Below are positions 6,971 through 15,432 of a stretch of DNA of 64,000 bases, in pieces. Origin of the DNA: Costertonia aggregata (GTDB taxonomy: Bacteria; Bacteroidota; Bacteroidia; Flavobacteriales; Flavobacteriaceae); contig NZ_CP058595.1 in the NCBI RefSeq assembly GCF_013402795.1, positions 2,203,848 through 2,267,847 of the forward strand, read 5' to 3'. Under the pieces are notes generated by a model. That model had not been told where the DNA came from. It saw only the letters and a program-made list of their open reading frames with translations, and searched no databases. Position numbers and translations under genes: made by a program. The stretch's first letter is position 1. Each line of letters opens with the position of its first letter.

Positions 6971-8320
6971 ATGAGTTTAAAATTTAAAATAACTACCCTT
7001 CTTTTTTTTGTCATGGTCATGAATCTTATGGCACAGCAGAAATGGACTTTGGATGAATGTATCACCTATGCGATTGACCATAATTTGACCTTAAAGGATT
7101 TTGAGCTTACCGAAAAGTCGGGTGCGGAAACCTACAGGCAATCTATTCGAAATTTGTTACCGGGCATAAATGCCAGTTCCGATTATACTTTAAGGTTCGG
7201 TCGCCAAGAAGATCCCAACACGGGTGTTTTTGTAAATACCGATTTTTTCGAGAACAACTATGGCCTATTCGCCTCTTTTGATATTTTCCAAGGTTTTCAA
7301 AAATTGAACACCATCAAGGCCTCAAAATTTTTACGCCAAGCAGCGAAGGAAGATGTGGAGCAGCAAAAATTTTTATTGGCTTTTCGGGTAATGACCGCAT
7401 TTTACAACATCAAGTTCTTTGAAGGTTTGGTGGCCAATGCCAAGGAACAGCTAAAGATTTCACAGACCAATTATGAATTGGTGCAACGGCAAATTGAATT
7501 GGGGCTTATGGCCGGAGCGGATTTATATGAAGCGGAATCCCAACTTTTTGCCGACAAACTCGTTGTGGTCCAAAGTGAAAATAGTCTTCAAGCCGCACAT
7601 TTGGTGTTGATACAGGAAATGAACCTAAAAGGGGCCACTACGATAAACGTGCAGGATACGCTAGGGGTATCCGTTTTCGATACAGTTGCTGTAGATAGCT
7701 TGGCAGAGGATAACATCTATGCGAAAGCCAAAGGTTTTATTCCCGTTATCAAAGCACAGGAACTACGAACAAAAGCGGCAAAGAAAAATATGGCCATCGC
7801 CAAAGGCAATTTGGCTCCGACCTTGACCTTGGACGCAGGCTTTGTTACTAGATATGCAGAAACTTTTCAAGACGATAATGGTCAAGTAATATCGTTTGAT
7901 AGGCAAATAGAGGATAACGCCGCAAAGTTTATAGGCGTTTCCATCAATATACCCATAAGTCAAGGGTGGTCCAGACATTCTGCGGTAAAACAACAAAAAA
8001 TAGCCTTCGAGCGGGCAAAAAACGATTTGGAAGTGCAGGAACAGGTACTTTATCAAACCATTCAGCAACTGGTGCAGGAGCACAATGCACTGGTCGCCGA
8101 ATATGAGCAGGGCAAAAAAAGAACCGAGTCTCAAAATTTGGCATTTGAAATCGCTCAAAAACGATATGAGAAAGGGTTGATCAATGCATTGGAACTGTTC
8201 ACGGCAAAAAATCTCTTTGCCACTGCGCAAAATGATACGCTACAAGCCAGATTGCGCTTGGAAGTAAATAAAAGCACACTGGATTTTTACCGTGGATTAC
8301 CTGTATTTGCCATTAATTGA
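6971..8320 (+). CDS. TolC-family outer-membrane efflux channel
   Basis: A 449-residue protein with signal peptide (cleavage near LMAQQ) and the standard start of OEP domains, WTLDECITYAIDHNLTLKDFEL. Two long alpha-helical/beta-strand repeats follow (about 25-220 and 235-445), the second beginning in the PVIKAQELRTKAAKKN region. TolC-like trimers form the outer-membrane exit duct of tripartite pumps. It is the first gene of a rightward operon and is followed by an adaptor, an ATPase and permeases, as in MacAB-TolC systems. A sigma-54-like promoter lies directly upstream. Confidence 0.93.
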   Translation: MSLKFKITTLLFFVMVMNLMAQQKWTLDECITYAIDHNLTLKDFELTEKSGAETYRQSIRNLLPGINASSDYTLRFGRQEDPNTGVFVNTDFFENNYGLFASFDIFQGFQKLNTIKASKFLRQAAKEDVEQQKFLLAFRVMTAFYNIKFFEGLVANAKEQLKISQTNYELVQRQIELGLMAGADLYEAESQLFADKLVVVQSENSLQAAHLVLIQEMNLKGATTINVQDTLGVSVFDTVAVDSLAEDNIYAKAKGFIPVIKAQELRTKAAKKNMAIAKGNLAPTLTLDAGFVTRYAETFQDDNGQVISFDRQIEDNAAKFIGVSINIPISQGWSRHSAVKQQKIAFERAKNDLEVQEQVLYQTIQQLVQEHNALVAEYEQGKKRTESQNLAFEIAQKRYEKGLINALELFTAKNLFATAQNDTLQARLRLEVNKSTLDFYRGLPVFAIN

Positions 8321-8477
8321 TTTGAGCCAGTACCTATCAGCTAGGAGCTGAGAATAAAAAAGTGAGGACTTAAAAATAAGAGTATGTGTTATGTCTCTCA
8401 ATACCAGTTTAAGAGAATAATTGACAAAAGAAATTAAAGGTCATTCAAAAATTATAAAAACAAGGAACAATAATAAG

Positions 8478-9728
8478 ATGGATATACAATTAGAAAAGAA
8501 AAAAGGATTGCGTCCCAAACATTATGGTTACATAGCAATAGGATTGTTATTGCTGTTTGTAGGGTATCAACTTCTTTTTGCAAATTCTACCGCTACGTTT
8601 AGGACAGAAAAAGAAAAACTTTCCATAGCAGAGGTAAGCCAAGGCAAGTTTGATGATTACATAACGATAAATGGCAATGTTGCCCCTATCACCACTATTT
8701 ATATGGATGCTTATGAAGGTGGCCGTGTCACCAAAAAATTAATAGAAGAGGGCACTATGGTCAAAAAAGGGGATATTATCCTAAAGCTTGAAAATATGAA
8801 TCTGTACGAACAGATTTTGGCCAGTGAAAGCAACCTCGCCCTAAAACAAAACGATTTACGCTCAACTAAACTGAACTTTGATTCAAGGCAAGTTGAAGGT
8901 CGGCGATCTTTGGCCACGGCTACGACCGACCTACAAAGGTTAAAAAGAAACTATGAACAAAACGAAGCACTTTATAAAGATGAGTTGATATCCAAAGAAG
9001 CCTATCAGCTATCCAAGGAAAATTACGAGCTTTCCAAAAAGCAATACGAAATCATAAAGTTGCAGACCGAGAACGATGATAAGCTTAGAAAAACTTCATT
9101 GACGGGATTGGATACTGATTTGGCCCGTATGCAGAAAACCTTGGGGATGGTGTATCAACGTTTGGACCACCTGAACGTGCGTGCCCCAGCAGATGGTCAA
9201 TTGGGTTTTTTAGATGCCGAAATAGGTCAGAATATCTCACAAGGCCAACGTATTGGGCAAATAAACGTACTGACCGATTATAAAATAGAAGCGGATATTG
9301 ATGAACATTACATAGACCGTGTACAACGTGACTTGGTCGCGGTATTGGAACGTAACGGTACAGATTACCCCTTGCGTTTACGAAAAGTGTACCCAGAAGT
9401 ACGTAACGGAAGGTTTAGGGTAGATTTGGTCTTTACTGAAAATAAACCTGAAACCATTCGTACAGGTCAGAGTTACAATATCAAGTTACAATTGGGGGAA
9501 TCTAGCGATGCCCTGCTTTTACCCAAAGGTAGTTTCTTCCAGAGTACGGGAGGGCAGTGGATTTTCGTGGTTACACCGGGAAGCGACGAAGCCTTAAAAC
9601 GGCCTATCCGGATCGGAAAACAAAACTCCAGATACTATGAGGTCTTGGAAGGTTTGGATGCCGGTGAAAAAGTAATCACGAGCAATTACGACACCTTTGG
9701 CGAGGCAGAACGAATAGTGTTAAAATAA
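8478..9728 (+). CDS. HlyD/MacA-like periplasmic adaptor protein
   Basis: A 416-residue membrane-fusion protein. I chose ATG 8478 (MDIQLEKKKGLRPKHYGY), which puts the basic tail directly before the single membrane anchor (about 19-38); an in-frame TTG at 8421 adds only a lysine/asparagine-rich tail. The layout is: lipoyl-like half (GGRVTKKLIEEGTMVKKGD, about 75-95), a long coiled-coil hairpin (about 105-220), the second lipoyl half (NVRAPADGQLGFLDAEIGQN), a beta-barrel domain and a membrane-proximal domain ending AGEKVITSNYDTF. It would bridge the TolC-like channel and the inner-membrane permeases. Confidence 0.92.
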   Translation: MDIQLEKKKGLRPKHYGYIAIGLLLLFVGYQLLFANSTATFRTEKEKLSIAEVSQGKFDDYITINGNVAPITTIYMDAYEGGRVTKKLIEEGTMVKKGDIILKLENMNLYEQILASESNLALKQNDLRSTKLNFDSRQVEGRRSLATATTDLQRLKRNYEQNEALYKDELISKEAYQLSKENYELSKKQYEIIKLQTENDDKLRKTSLTGLDTDLARMQKTLGMVYQRLDHLNVRAPADGQLGFLDAEIGQNISQGQRIGQINVLTDYKIEADIDEHYIDRVQRDLVAVLERNGTDYPLRLRKVYPEVRNGRFRVDLVFTENKPETIRTGQSYNIKLQLGESSDALLLPKGSFFQSTGGQWIFVVTPGSDEALKRPIRIGKQNSRYYEVLEGLDAGEKVITSNYDTFGEAERIVLK

Positions 9729-9794
9729 ACAATAAGTGTAACGCACCCCAAATACAAAGGTCATTATAATAACAGCTAAAATCAAATCAAGAAA

Positions 9795-10490
9795 ATGATA
9801 ACAATCCAAAATTTAAAAAAGAGCTTTAGGACCGAGGAAGTGGAAACCTTGGCACTGAACAACGTAAACCTAAAGGTAGAGGATGGTGAGTTCGTTGCCA
9901 TCATGGGGCCTTCGGGCTGTGGAAAGTCAACCTTGCTGAACATCATCGGTATGCTAGACAACCCAACGGAAGGCAGCTACAACTTTGCAGGGAACGAGGT
10001 AGGCGGTCTTAAAGAAAGTCAACGTACCCAGCTCAGAAAAGGAAATTTAGGCTTTGTTTTCCAAAGCTTTAACCTAATTGATGAGCTTACGGTCTACGAA
10101 AACGTGGAATTACCGCTCATTTATCTGAAAATGGGCAAGAGTGAGCGAAAAGAAAAGGTGATGAAGGTATTGGAGCGCATGAAGATAGCCCATAGGGAAA
10201 AGCATTTTCCGCAACAATTATCAGGTGGACAACAGCAACGCGTTGCCATTTCAAGAGCGGTAGTGACCAATCCAAAATTGATATTGGCAGATGAGCCAAC
10301 GGGCAACTTGGATTCCAAAAACGGTATCGAGGTCATGAACCTGTTGACCGAATTAAATCAAGAAGGCACAACCATTGTAATGGTTACCCATTCCGATAGG
10401 GATTCGCATTACGCCCATAGGGTCGTAAATCTATTCGATGGTCAAATCGTGACCGAAAGTCAAAATAGGGCCATTGGAGCCATGATATAG
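9795..10490 (+). CDS. MacB/LolD-type ABC ATPase (first)
   Basis: A 231-residue cytoplasmic ATPase that powers FtsX-type permeases. Walker A is GPSGCGKST (about 37-45), the Q loop lies in GFVFQSFNL, the signature is LSGGQQQRVAISRA, Walker B is LILADEPTGNLDS, and the switch His is in VMVTHS. These are the standard motifs of the MacB/LolD/FtsE class. It directly precedes the first of five permeases and differs from the ATPase at the far end of the cluster in having the usual arginine after the signature (LSGGQQQR). Confidence 0.95.
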   Translation: MITIQNLKKSFRTEEVETLALNNVNLKVEDGEFVAIMGPSGCGKSTLLNIIGMLDNPTEGSYNFAGNEVGGLKESQRTQLRKGNLGFVFQSFNLIDELTVYENVELPLIYLKMGKSERKEKVMKVLERMKIAHREKHFPQQLSGGQQQRVAISRAVVTNPKLILADEPTGNLDSKNGIEVMNLLTELNQEGTTIVMVTHSDRDSHYAHRVVNLFDGQIVTESQNRAIGAMI

Positions 10491-10556
10491 GAGTTTATTC
10501 ATCAATCAAATCATCATTGTGCTTGGCATGGTCGAAGCATCAAAAAACGGAACAAC

Positions 10557-12956
10557 ATGTTCAAAAACTATTTAAAAATCGCTTGGCGAAACCTTTGGAA
10601 GAATAAAGGGTATTCAGCTATCAATATTGGTGGTCTTGCTATTGGAATGACTTGTTTTTTATTGATAGTGACATTCATTAAGAATGAACTATCCTACGAT
10701 ACCTATCATGAAAAAGCGGATAATATCTATAGAATAGTTCATCATGGTAGTGAAGATAATTTGGAAGATAGATGGGTTTGGGGCAATGCTCCCGTAGGGC
10801 CTGCATTGAAGGCGGATTTTTCGGAAGTAGTGGAGAAAGTTCAGTTTTCGGGAAGATCGGATATTCTGCTCCAATATAATGAACGTTCTTTTCAAGAAGG
10901 GAATACTTTTTATGTTGACGAGACCGTATTCAATATATTTAGCTGGCCGTTACTTTCCGGAAACCCCAAAACAGCTTTAGAGGCACCTTACTCTATCGTG
11001 CTGACAGAAAGTACGGCAAAAAAGTACTTTGGGAACGAAGACCCTATGGGTAAAGCAATGGATGGTATTGGTGGTAGGGCCAACGATGGGATCTACACGG
11101 TTACCGGGGTCATGAAAGATGTGCCTGCGAATTCACATTTTTCGTTTGATGCACTGATGTCCATGAGCTCGTTCTATCAGACTAGACCCGGTATTTTTGA
11201 AGCTTGGGGCTATGTAGATTTCTATACTTATTTTTTGGTTACCGATAATTTTGATCAACATGCTTTTCAGGCTAAAATGCCCGATTTTTTAAAACGAAAT
11301 AGACCGGCCGAAGATGCGGAATATTACTATGACCTTTCTTTTGAGCCCTTGAAAAACGTCTACCTGAATTCTGAAGCGGCACGCCAACCCGGGATAACGG
11401 GTAGTCTATCCAATATTTACATTTTCGCCATAATTGGTTTGTTCATTTTGATTATTGCTTGCATCAATTTTATGAATTTGGCTACGGCCCGTTCTTTGGA
11501 AAGGGCAAAAGAGGTTGGCGTTAGAAAGGTTATTGGAGCGGACAAAAAGGGGTTGCGTTATCAGTTTCTTGGAGAGTCCATGCTTATGGTATTCATGGCT
11601 TCATTGATCGGGCTGGCTTTGGTTATGGCCTGTCTTCCCGGTATGCGACAGATTACGGGAAAATTATTCTTGACCAGTGAGGTTTTTAGCACTGCTTCTT
11701 TATCCATTTATTTTGGAATGGCCTTGATAACAGGTTTGTTGGCAGGTTCCTATCCGGCATTTATTTTGTCCAATTTTAAGCCTTCACGTGTGTTGAAAGG
11801 AGTTTTTAGGACTTCACAAAAAGGGAGCAACCTTAGAAAGGGGTTGGTCATATTTCAATTTAGCCTTTCCATTGCGTTGATCGCTAGTACGGTAATCGTG
11901 TATTTTCAATTGGGTTTTATGTTGGATAAAAATTTAGGATTTGACAGGGAACAACAATTGGTAATCGATTTTAATTGGGATGGTGAGGTTCTGGATAATA
12001 TGGAAACCGTCAAAAGTGAGTTTATGAGCTTGCCCCAAGTGGTTTCAGTAGCCGGTTCACGTACCGTGCCGGGAGGTCACTTTCCTGCGGCAGGCACCGA
12101 GATAGAGACCTTTGAGGGCGATATGGAGCATTTTGAGCCTTTTTTATATGAAATCGATTTTGATTTCATCCCACACTATGAGATTGAAGTGGTAGCGGGG
12201 AGACCATACTCGAGTGAGTTTGTAACAGATTCCCTTTCGGCGATGGTGGTCAATGAATCTGCAGCGAGAAGTTTTGGTTATGCAAATGCAGCGGATATTA
12301 TCGGAAAACGTTTTGAGCAGTGGGGCCGCGAAGGAACCATTATAGGTGTTGTGAAGGACTTTAATTATTTGTCGCTACATCAGAAAGTGGCCCCTTTGAC
12401 CTTGCGCTATTCTCAGTTTGGAAAGTACCTTTCCCTAAAGATAAAATCGGACAACATGCAACAAGCTATAACGGATATTGAAAGAAAATGGGCAGAAATT
12501 GCACCGCATCGTCCTTTTCTTTATAGCTTTTTAGATGAGTCGTTCAACACACAGTATGAGTCGGATTTTAGATTTAAAAATCTGTTTACCCTTTTCTCAT
12601 TTTTAGCCATTTTGATTGCCTGCTTGGGTCTTTTGGGTTTAGCAACGTATAGCGCGGTACAAAGAACCAAAGAGATTGGTATACGAAAGGTGCTTGGAGC
12701 TGAGGTTTCTAGTATTGTAACATTACTGTCCAAGGACTTCATGAAATTGGTTTTCATTGCCATATTGATTGCAACCCCTTTTTCTTGGTATGCGATGAAC
12801 AAATGGTTGAATGTATATGCATATCAAATAGAGATCAATTGGTGGGTCTTTCTCCTATCAGGTGGTATTGCTTTAGCTATTGCAGTCGCTACGGTAAGCT
12901 TTCATGCTTTTAAAGCGGCAAAAGCAAATCCCGTTAAAAGCCTGCGAACGGAATAA
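10557..12956 (+). CDS. FtsX/MacB-type ABC permease 1
   Basis: A 799-residue inner-membrane permease with duplicated architecture. It has an N-terminal membrane helix after MFKNYLKIAWRN, a periplasmic MacB-PCD domain (about 45-280), and a first FtsX domain with three helices starting at IYIFAIIGLFILIIACINF and containing RAKEVGVRKVIGA. A second N-terminal-like helix, a second periplasmic domain and a second FtsX domain (RTKEIGIRKVLGAEV) follow. It ends in NPVKSLRTE, as do all five paralogues. The second half (FLDESFNTQYESD) is closest to that of permease 3. MacB-type permeases work mechanically, pushing substrate in the periplasm through the adaptor and channel; the substrate is unknown. Confidence 0.9.
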   Translation: MFKNYLKIAWRNLWKNKGYSAINIGGLAIGMTCFLLIVTFIKNELSYDTYHEKADNIYRIVHHGSEDNLEDRWVWGNAPVGPALKADFSEVVEKVQFSGRSDILLQYNERSFQEGNTFYVDETVFNIFSWPLLSGNPKTALEAPYSIVLTESTAKKYFGNEDPMGKAMDGIGGRANDGIYTVTGVMKDVPANSHFSFDALMSMSSFYQTRPGIFEAWGYVDFYTYFLVTDNFDQHAFQAKMPDFLKRNRPAEDAEYYYDLSFEPLKNVYLNSEAARQPGITGSLSNIYIFAIIGLFILIIACINFMNLATARSLERAKEVGVRKVIGADKKGLRYQFLGESMLMVFMASLIGLALVMACLPGMRQITGKLFLTSEVFSTASLSIYFGMALITGLLAGSYPAFILSNFKPSRVLKGVFRTSQKGSNLRKGLVIFQFSLSIALIASTVIVYFQLGFMLDKNLGFDREQQLVIDFNWDGEVLDNMETVKSEFMSLPQVVSVAGSRTVPGGHFPAAGTEIETFEGDMEHFEPFLYEIDFDFIPHYEIEVVAGRPYSSEFVTDSLSAMVVNESAARSFGYANAADIIGKRFEQWGREGTIIGVVKDFNYLSLHQKVAPLTLRYSQFGKYLSLKIKSDNMQQAITDIERKWAEIAPHRPFLYSFLDESFNTQYESDFRFKNLFTLFSFLAILIACLGLLGLATYSAVQRTKEIGIRKVLGAEVSSIVTLLSKDFMKLVFIAILIATPFSWYAMNKWLNVYAYQIEINWWVFLLSGGIALAIAVATVSFHAFKAAKANPVKSLRTE

Positions 12957-12996
12957 TTTTATCATCAAACCTATGCCAAGCGCAGGCGAAGCATCA
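12957..12996 (+). repeat. 40-bp direct repeat, copy 1
   Basis: The 40 bases right after the stop of permease 1 recur, with a single A/G mismatch, at 15378-15417 right after the stop of permease 2. The core is CAAACCTATGCCAAGCGCAG followed by GCGAAGCATCA. A partial relative (GGTCGAAGCATCAAAAAACG) lies before permease 1 at 10530-10549. The arrangement fits a tandem duplication of a permease-plus-spacer unit. Confidence 0.85.
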
Positions 12997-13016
12997 TCAA
13001 TCAAAAAACGAGAATC

Positions 13017-15377
13017 ATGTTCAAAAACTATCTAAAAATCGCATGGAGAAACTTAATTCGAAATAAGAGTTTTTCGTTACTGAATATTGTTGGCCTTTCC
13101 ATGGGTCTTGGAGTGACGGCCTTGATTGTGATATGGATTAACTTCGAGACTGGCGTAGATCAATTTCATACAAAGAAAGACCGTATTTACGAAGTTTATA
13201 ATCAGTACCCCATAGAAGGTGAGATATGGACATGGAATTCCACTCCTAAAATAATGGCACCGACCATAAAGAAAGACTATCCTGAAGTGGAACGTGTGTC
13301 GAGATACAACTATGATGATACGTTCTTGTTTTCCGTGGGGGATAAAAGAATGAAATCAACAGGTACTATAGTTGACCCTGATTTTTTACACATATTTAGT
13401 TTTCCCTTAATTGAGGGTAGTATTGAAACGGTTTTAGAGGGTGTAAATTCCGTGGTTATCACCGAAACTTTCGCCAAGAAGATATTCGGCGATGCACCGG
13501 CCATGGGGAAAACCGTAAAAGTCGACAACAAAGACGTATTTACCGTAACGGGAATCCTAAAGGATTTGCCTGATAATACGGGATTCAATTTCGAGTTTTT
13601 GATGCCATGGGCCTATGCGAAACAGCGAGGTTGGAACGATACCTATTGGGGCAACAATTCGATTGCCACCTATGTTCTATTGAAAAAAGGAACTGATTAT
13701 GATGCATTCTCCAGTAAGATAAAAAACCTACGGGAACGGTACGACAAAGATTCTCCAGAGATGGTCACCTATTTATACCCCTGGTCGCGTTATTGGTTGC
13801 ATTCGGAATTTGTAAACGGAGAGGAAGTCGGCGGTAGGATCATTTTGATTCGGATGTTCGGTATCATTGCATTCATTATTTTACTGATTGCCTGCATCAA
13901 TTTCATGAACTTGAGTACGGCTAGAAGCGAGAAACGAGCGAAAGAGGTGGGCATACGAAAGGTTGTAGGAGCTAGAAAAAGGGCATTGATCGGTCAATTT
14001 TTAGGTGAGTCCATCTTAATAACCTTTTTAGCGGCTGTTTTGGCTTTAATCATGGTGGCACTATGTTTACCGGCTTTTAGTGAATTAGTAGAGAAGCCCT
14101 TATCTCTGGATTTGACGAACGAATGGTTCTGGGTATCTGCTCTTACCATAATTTTAGGAACGGGCGTTTTGGCGGGTAGCTATCCCGCATTATACCTTTC
14201 CGGTTTTAAACCCTCAACGGTGTTAAAGGGTGCTTTTAAGAAAATCAGCGCTCCGGTAACCCCCAGAAAAGTCTTGGTAGTCGTTCAGTTTTCTGTCGCG
14301 ATTATTCTCATTACCGCAAGTATTATCGTAACCCAACAGTTACAAAGTGTCCAGAACAGACAAAGCGGGTATTCTAAGAACAACCTAATTTATTCCCTTA
14401 TAGAGGGAGATTTGGGAAAAAACTATGACCTGATTAAAAAGGAATTACTGGTCTCCGGTATTGCCGAATCGGTCACTAAAACCAATTCCCCCATAACACA
14501 AGGGTGGAGTAATTCATGGGCTTTTGAATGGAAAGGTAAAGATAAGGATAACAAGACCACGATTCAAAGGTTCAATGCCGATGATGCTATTGCCAAAACT
14601 ACCGGTATGGAAATTATAGCTGGCCGTGATTTCGATTTGGACAAATATTCTACGGACTCCACTGCGGTCATCCTTAATGAGTCTGCGGTAAGACTGATGA
14701 AGTTTGAACAACCCTTAGGTCAAATCATAAAAGATAATGGTATTGATTGGCATGTGGTAGGCGTTGTCAAGGATTTTATTTTGGATTCCCCGTTTCAAAA
14801 AATCGAACCTATGGTCATCGAAGGTGCTATGTATGCCAACAACGTCATTCATATCAAATTTAAAACAGACGAATCTACTTCAGAGAGCCTTGCTAAGACC
14901 GAGGCCGTTTTCCGAAAATACAATCCCGAATATCCTTTTGACTACGAATTTGTTGACCAAGAGTATGCCAAGAAGTTTCAAAGCGAAAAGCAAACGGGAC
15001 AATTAGTGGGTCTTTTTACACTGTTTACGATTTTCATCTCCTGTCTGGGTCTATTCGGTCTAGCCAGTTACATGGCGGAAAATAGAATTAAGGAAATCGG
15101 TATTCGTAAGGTTTTGGGTGCCTCTGTTCAAAATATTACAACATTACTTTCCAAAGATTTTTTAAAACTGGTTTTGATTTCCATCGTACTGGCCGTACCT
15201 GTATCATGGTATTTTATGAGCAAGTGGTTAGAGGATTTTTCGTACCGAATAACGATTTCCTGGTGGACTTTCGCTTTGGCAGGAATATTAGCATTGCTCA
15301 TAGCATTGGTAACGGTCAGCTATCAAGCAATTAAAGCCGCAATCGTAAACCCTGTAAAAAGTCTACGTACAGAATAA
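13017..15377 (+). CDS. FtsX/MacB-type ABC permease 2
   Basis: A 786-residue paralogue with the same two-FtsX plan: MFKNYLKIAWRNLIRNK, first FtsX domain with FIILLIACINFMNLSTARSE and RAKEVGIRKVVGA, second with FISCLGLFGLASYMAENR and KEIGIRKVLGASV, and the C-terminal NPVKSLRTE. It belongs to a different subtype from permeases 1 and 3 and is closest to permease 5. Both have GGRI before the first FtsX helix, the STARSEKRAKEVGIRK stretch and a ...SP(I/T)T..WSN... segment in the second periplasmic domain. It is bracketed by two 40-bp direct repeats, which marks it as part of a duplicated unit. Confidence 0.9.
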   Translation: MFKNYLKIAWRNLIRNKSFSLLNIVGLSMGLGVTALIVIWINFETGVDQFHTKKDRIYEVYNQYPIEGEIWTWNSTPKIMAPTIKKDYPEVERVSRYNYDDTFLFSVGDKRMKSTGTIVDPDFLHIFSFPLIEGSIETVLEGVNSVVITETFAKKIFGDAPAMGKTVKVDNKDVFTVTGILKDLPDNTGFNFEFLMPWAYAKQRGWNDTYWGNNSIATYVLLKKGTDYDAFSSKIKNLRERYDKDSPEMVTYLYPWSRYWLHSEFVNGEEVGGRIILIRMFGIIAFIILLIACINFMNLSTARSEKRAKEVGIRKVVGARKRALIGQFLGESILITFLAAVLALIMVALCLPAFSELVEKPLSLDLTNEWFWVSALTIILGTGVLAGSYPALYLSGFKPSTVLKGAFKKISAPVTPRKVLVVVQFSVAIILITASIIVTQQLQSVQNRQSGYSKNNLIYSLIEGDLGKNYDLIKKELLVSGIAESVTKTNSPITQGWSNSWAFEWKGKDKDNKTTIQRFNADDAIAKTTGMEIIAGRDFDLDKYSTDSTAVILNESAVRLMKFEQPLGQIIKDNGIDWHVVGVVKDFILDSPFQKIEPMVIEGAMYANNVIHIKFKTDESTSESLAKTEAVFRKYNPEYPFDYEFVDQEYAKKFQSEKQTGQLVGLFTLFTIFISCLGLFGLASYMAENRIKEIGIRKVLGASVQNITTLLSKDFLKLVLISIVLAVPVSWYFMSKWLEDFSYRITISWWTFALAGILALLIALVTVSYQAIKAAIVNPVKSLRTE

Positions 15378-15417
15378 TTTTATCATCAAACCTATGCCGA
15401 GCGCAGGCGAAGCATCA
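15378..15417 (+). repeat. 40-bp direct repeat, copy 2
   Basis: It matches 12957-12996 at 39 of 40 positions and begins, like that copy, immediately after a permease stop codon. It contains an ATG (15394) that extends the next frame upstream with the residues MPSAGEASKNEII; this is translated repeat, not protein. Confidence 0.85.
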
Positions 15418-15432
15418 AAAAACGAAATCATC

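Noticed and set aside
8337-8351. Hairpin TCAGCT-AGG-AGCTGA after the TolC-like gene
   Set aside because: A 6-bp stem with no T-run inside an operon; too weak to call a terminator or repeat.
15394-15432. Upstream in-frame start of permease 3 (MPSAGEAS...)
   Set aside because: It is translated intergenic repeat; all paralogues begin at the MFKNYLKIAWR equivalent, 15433 here.
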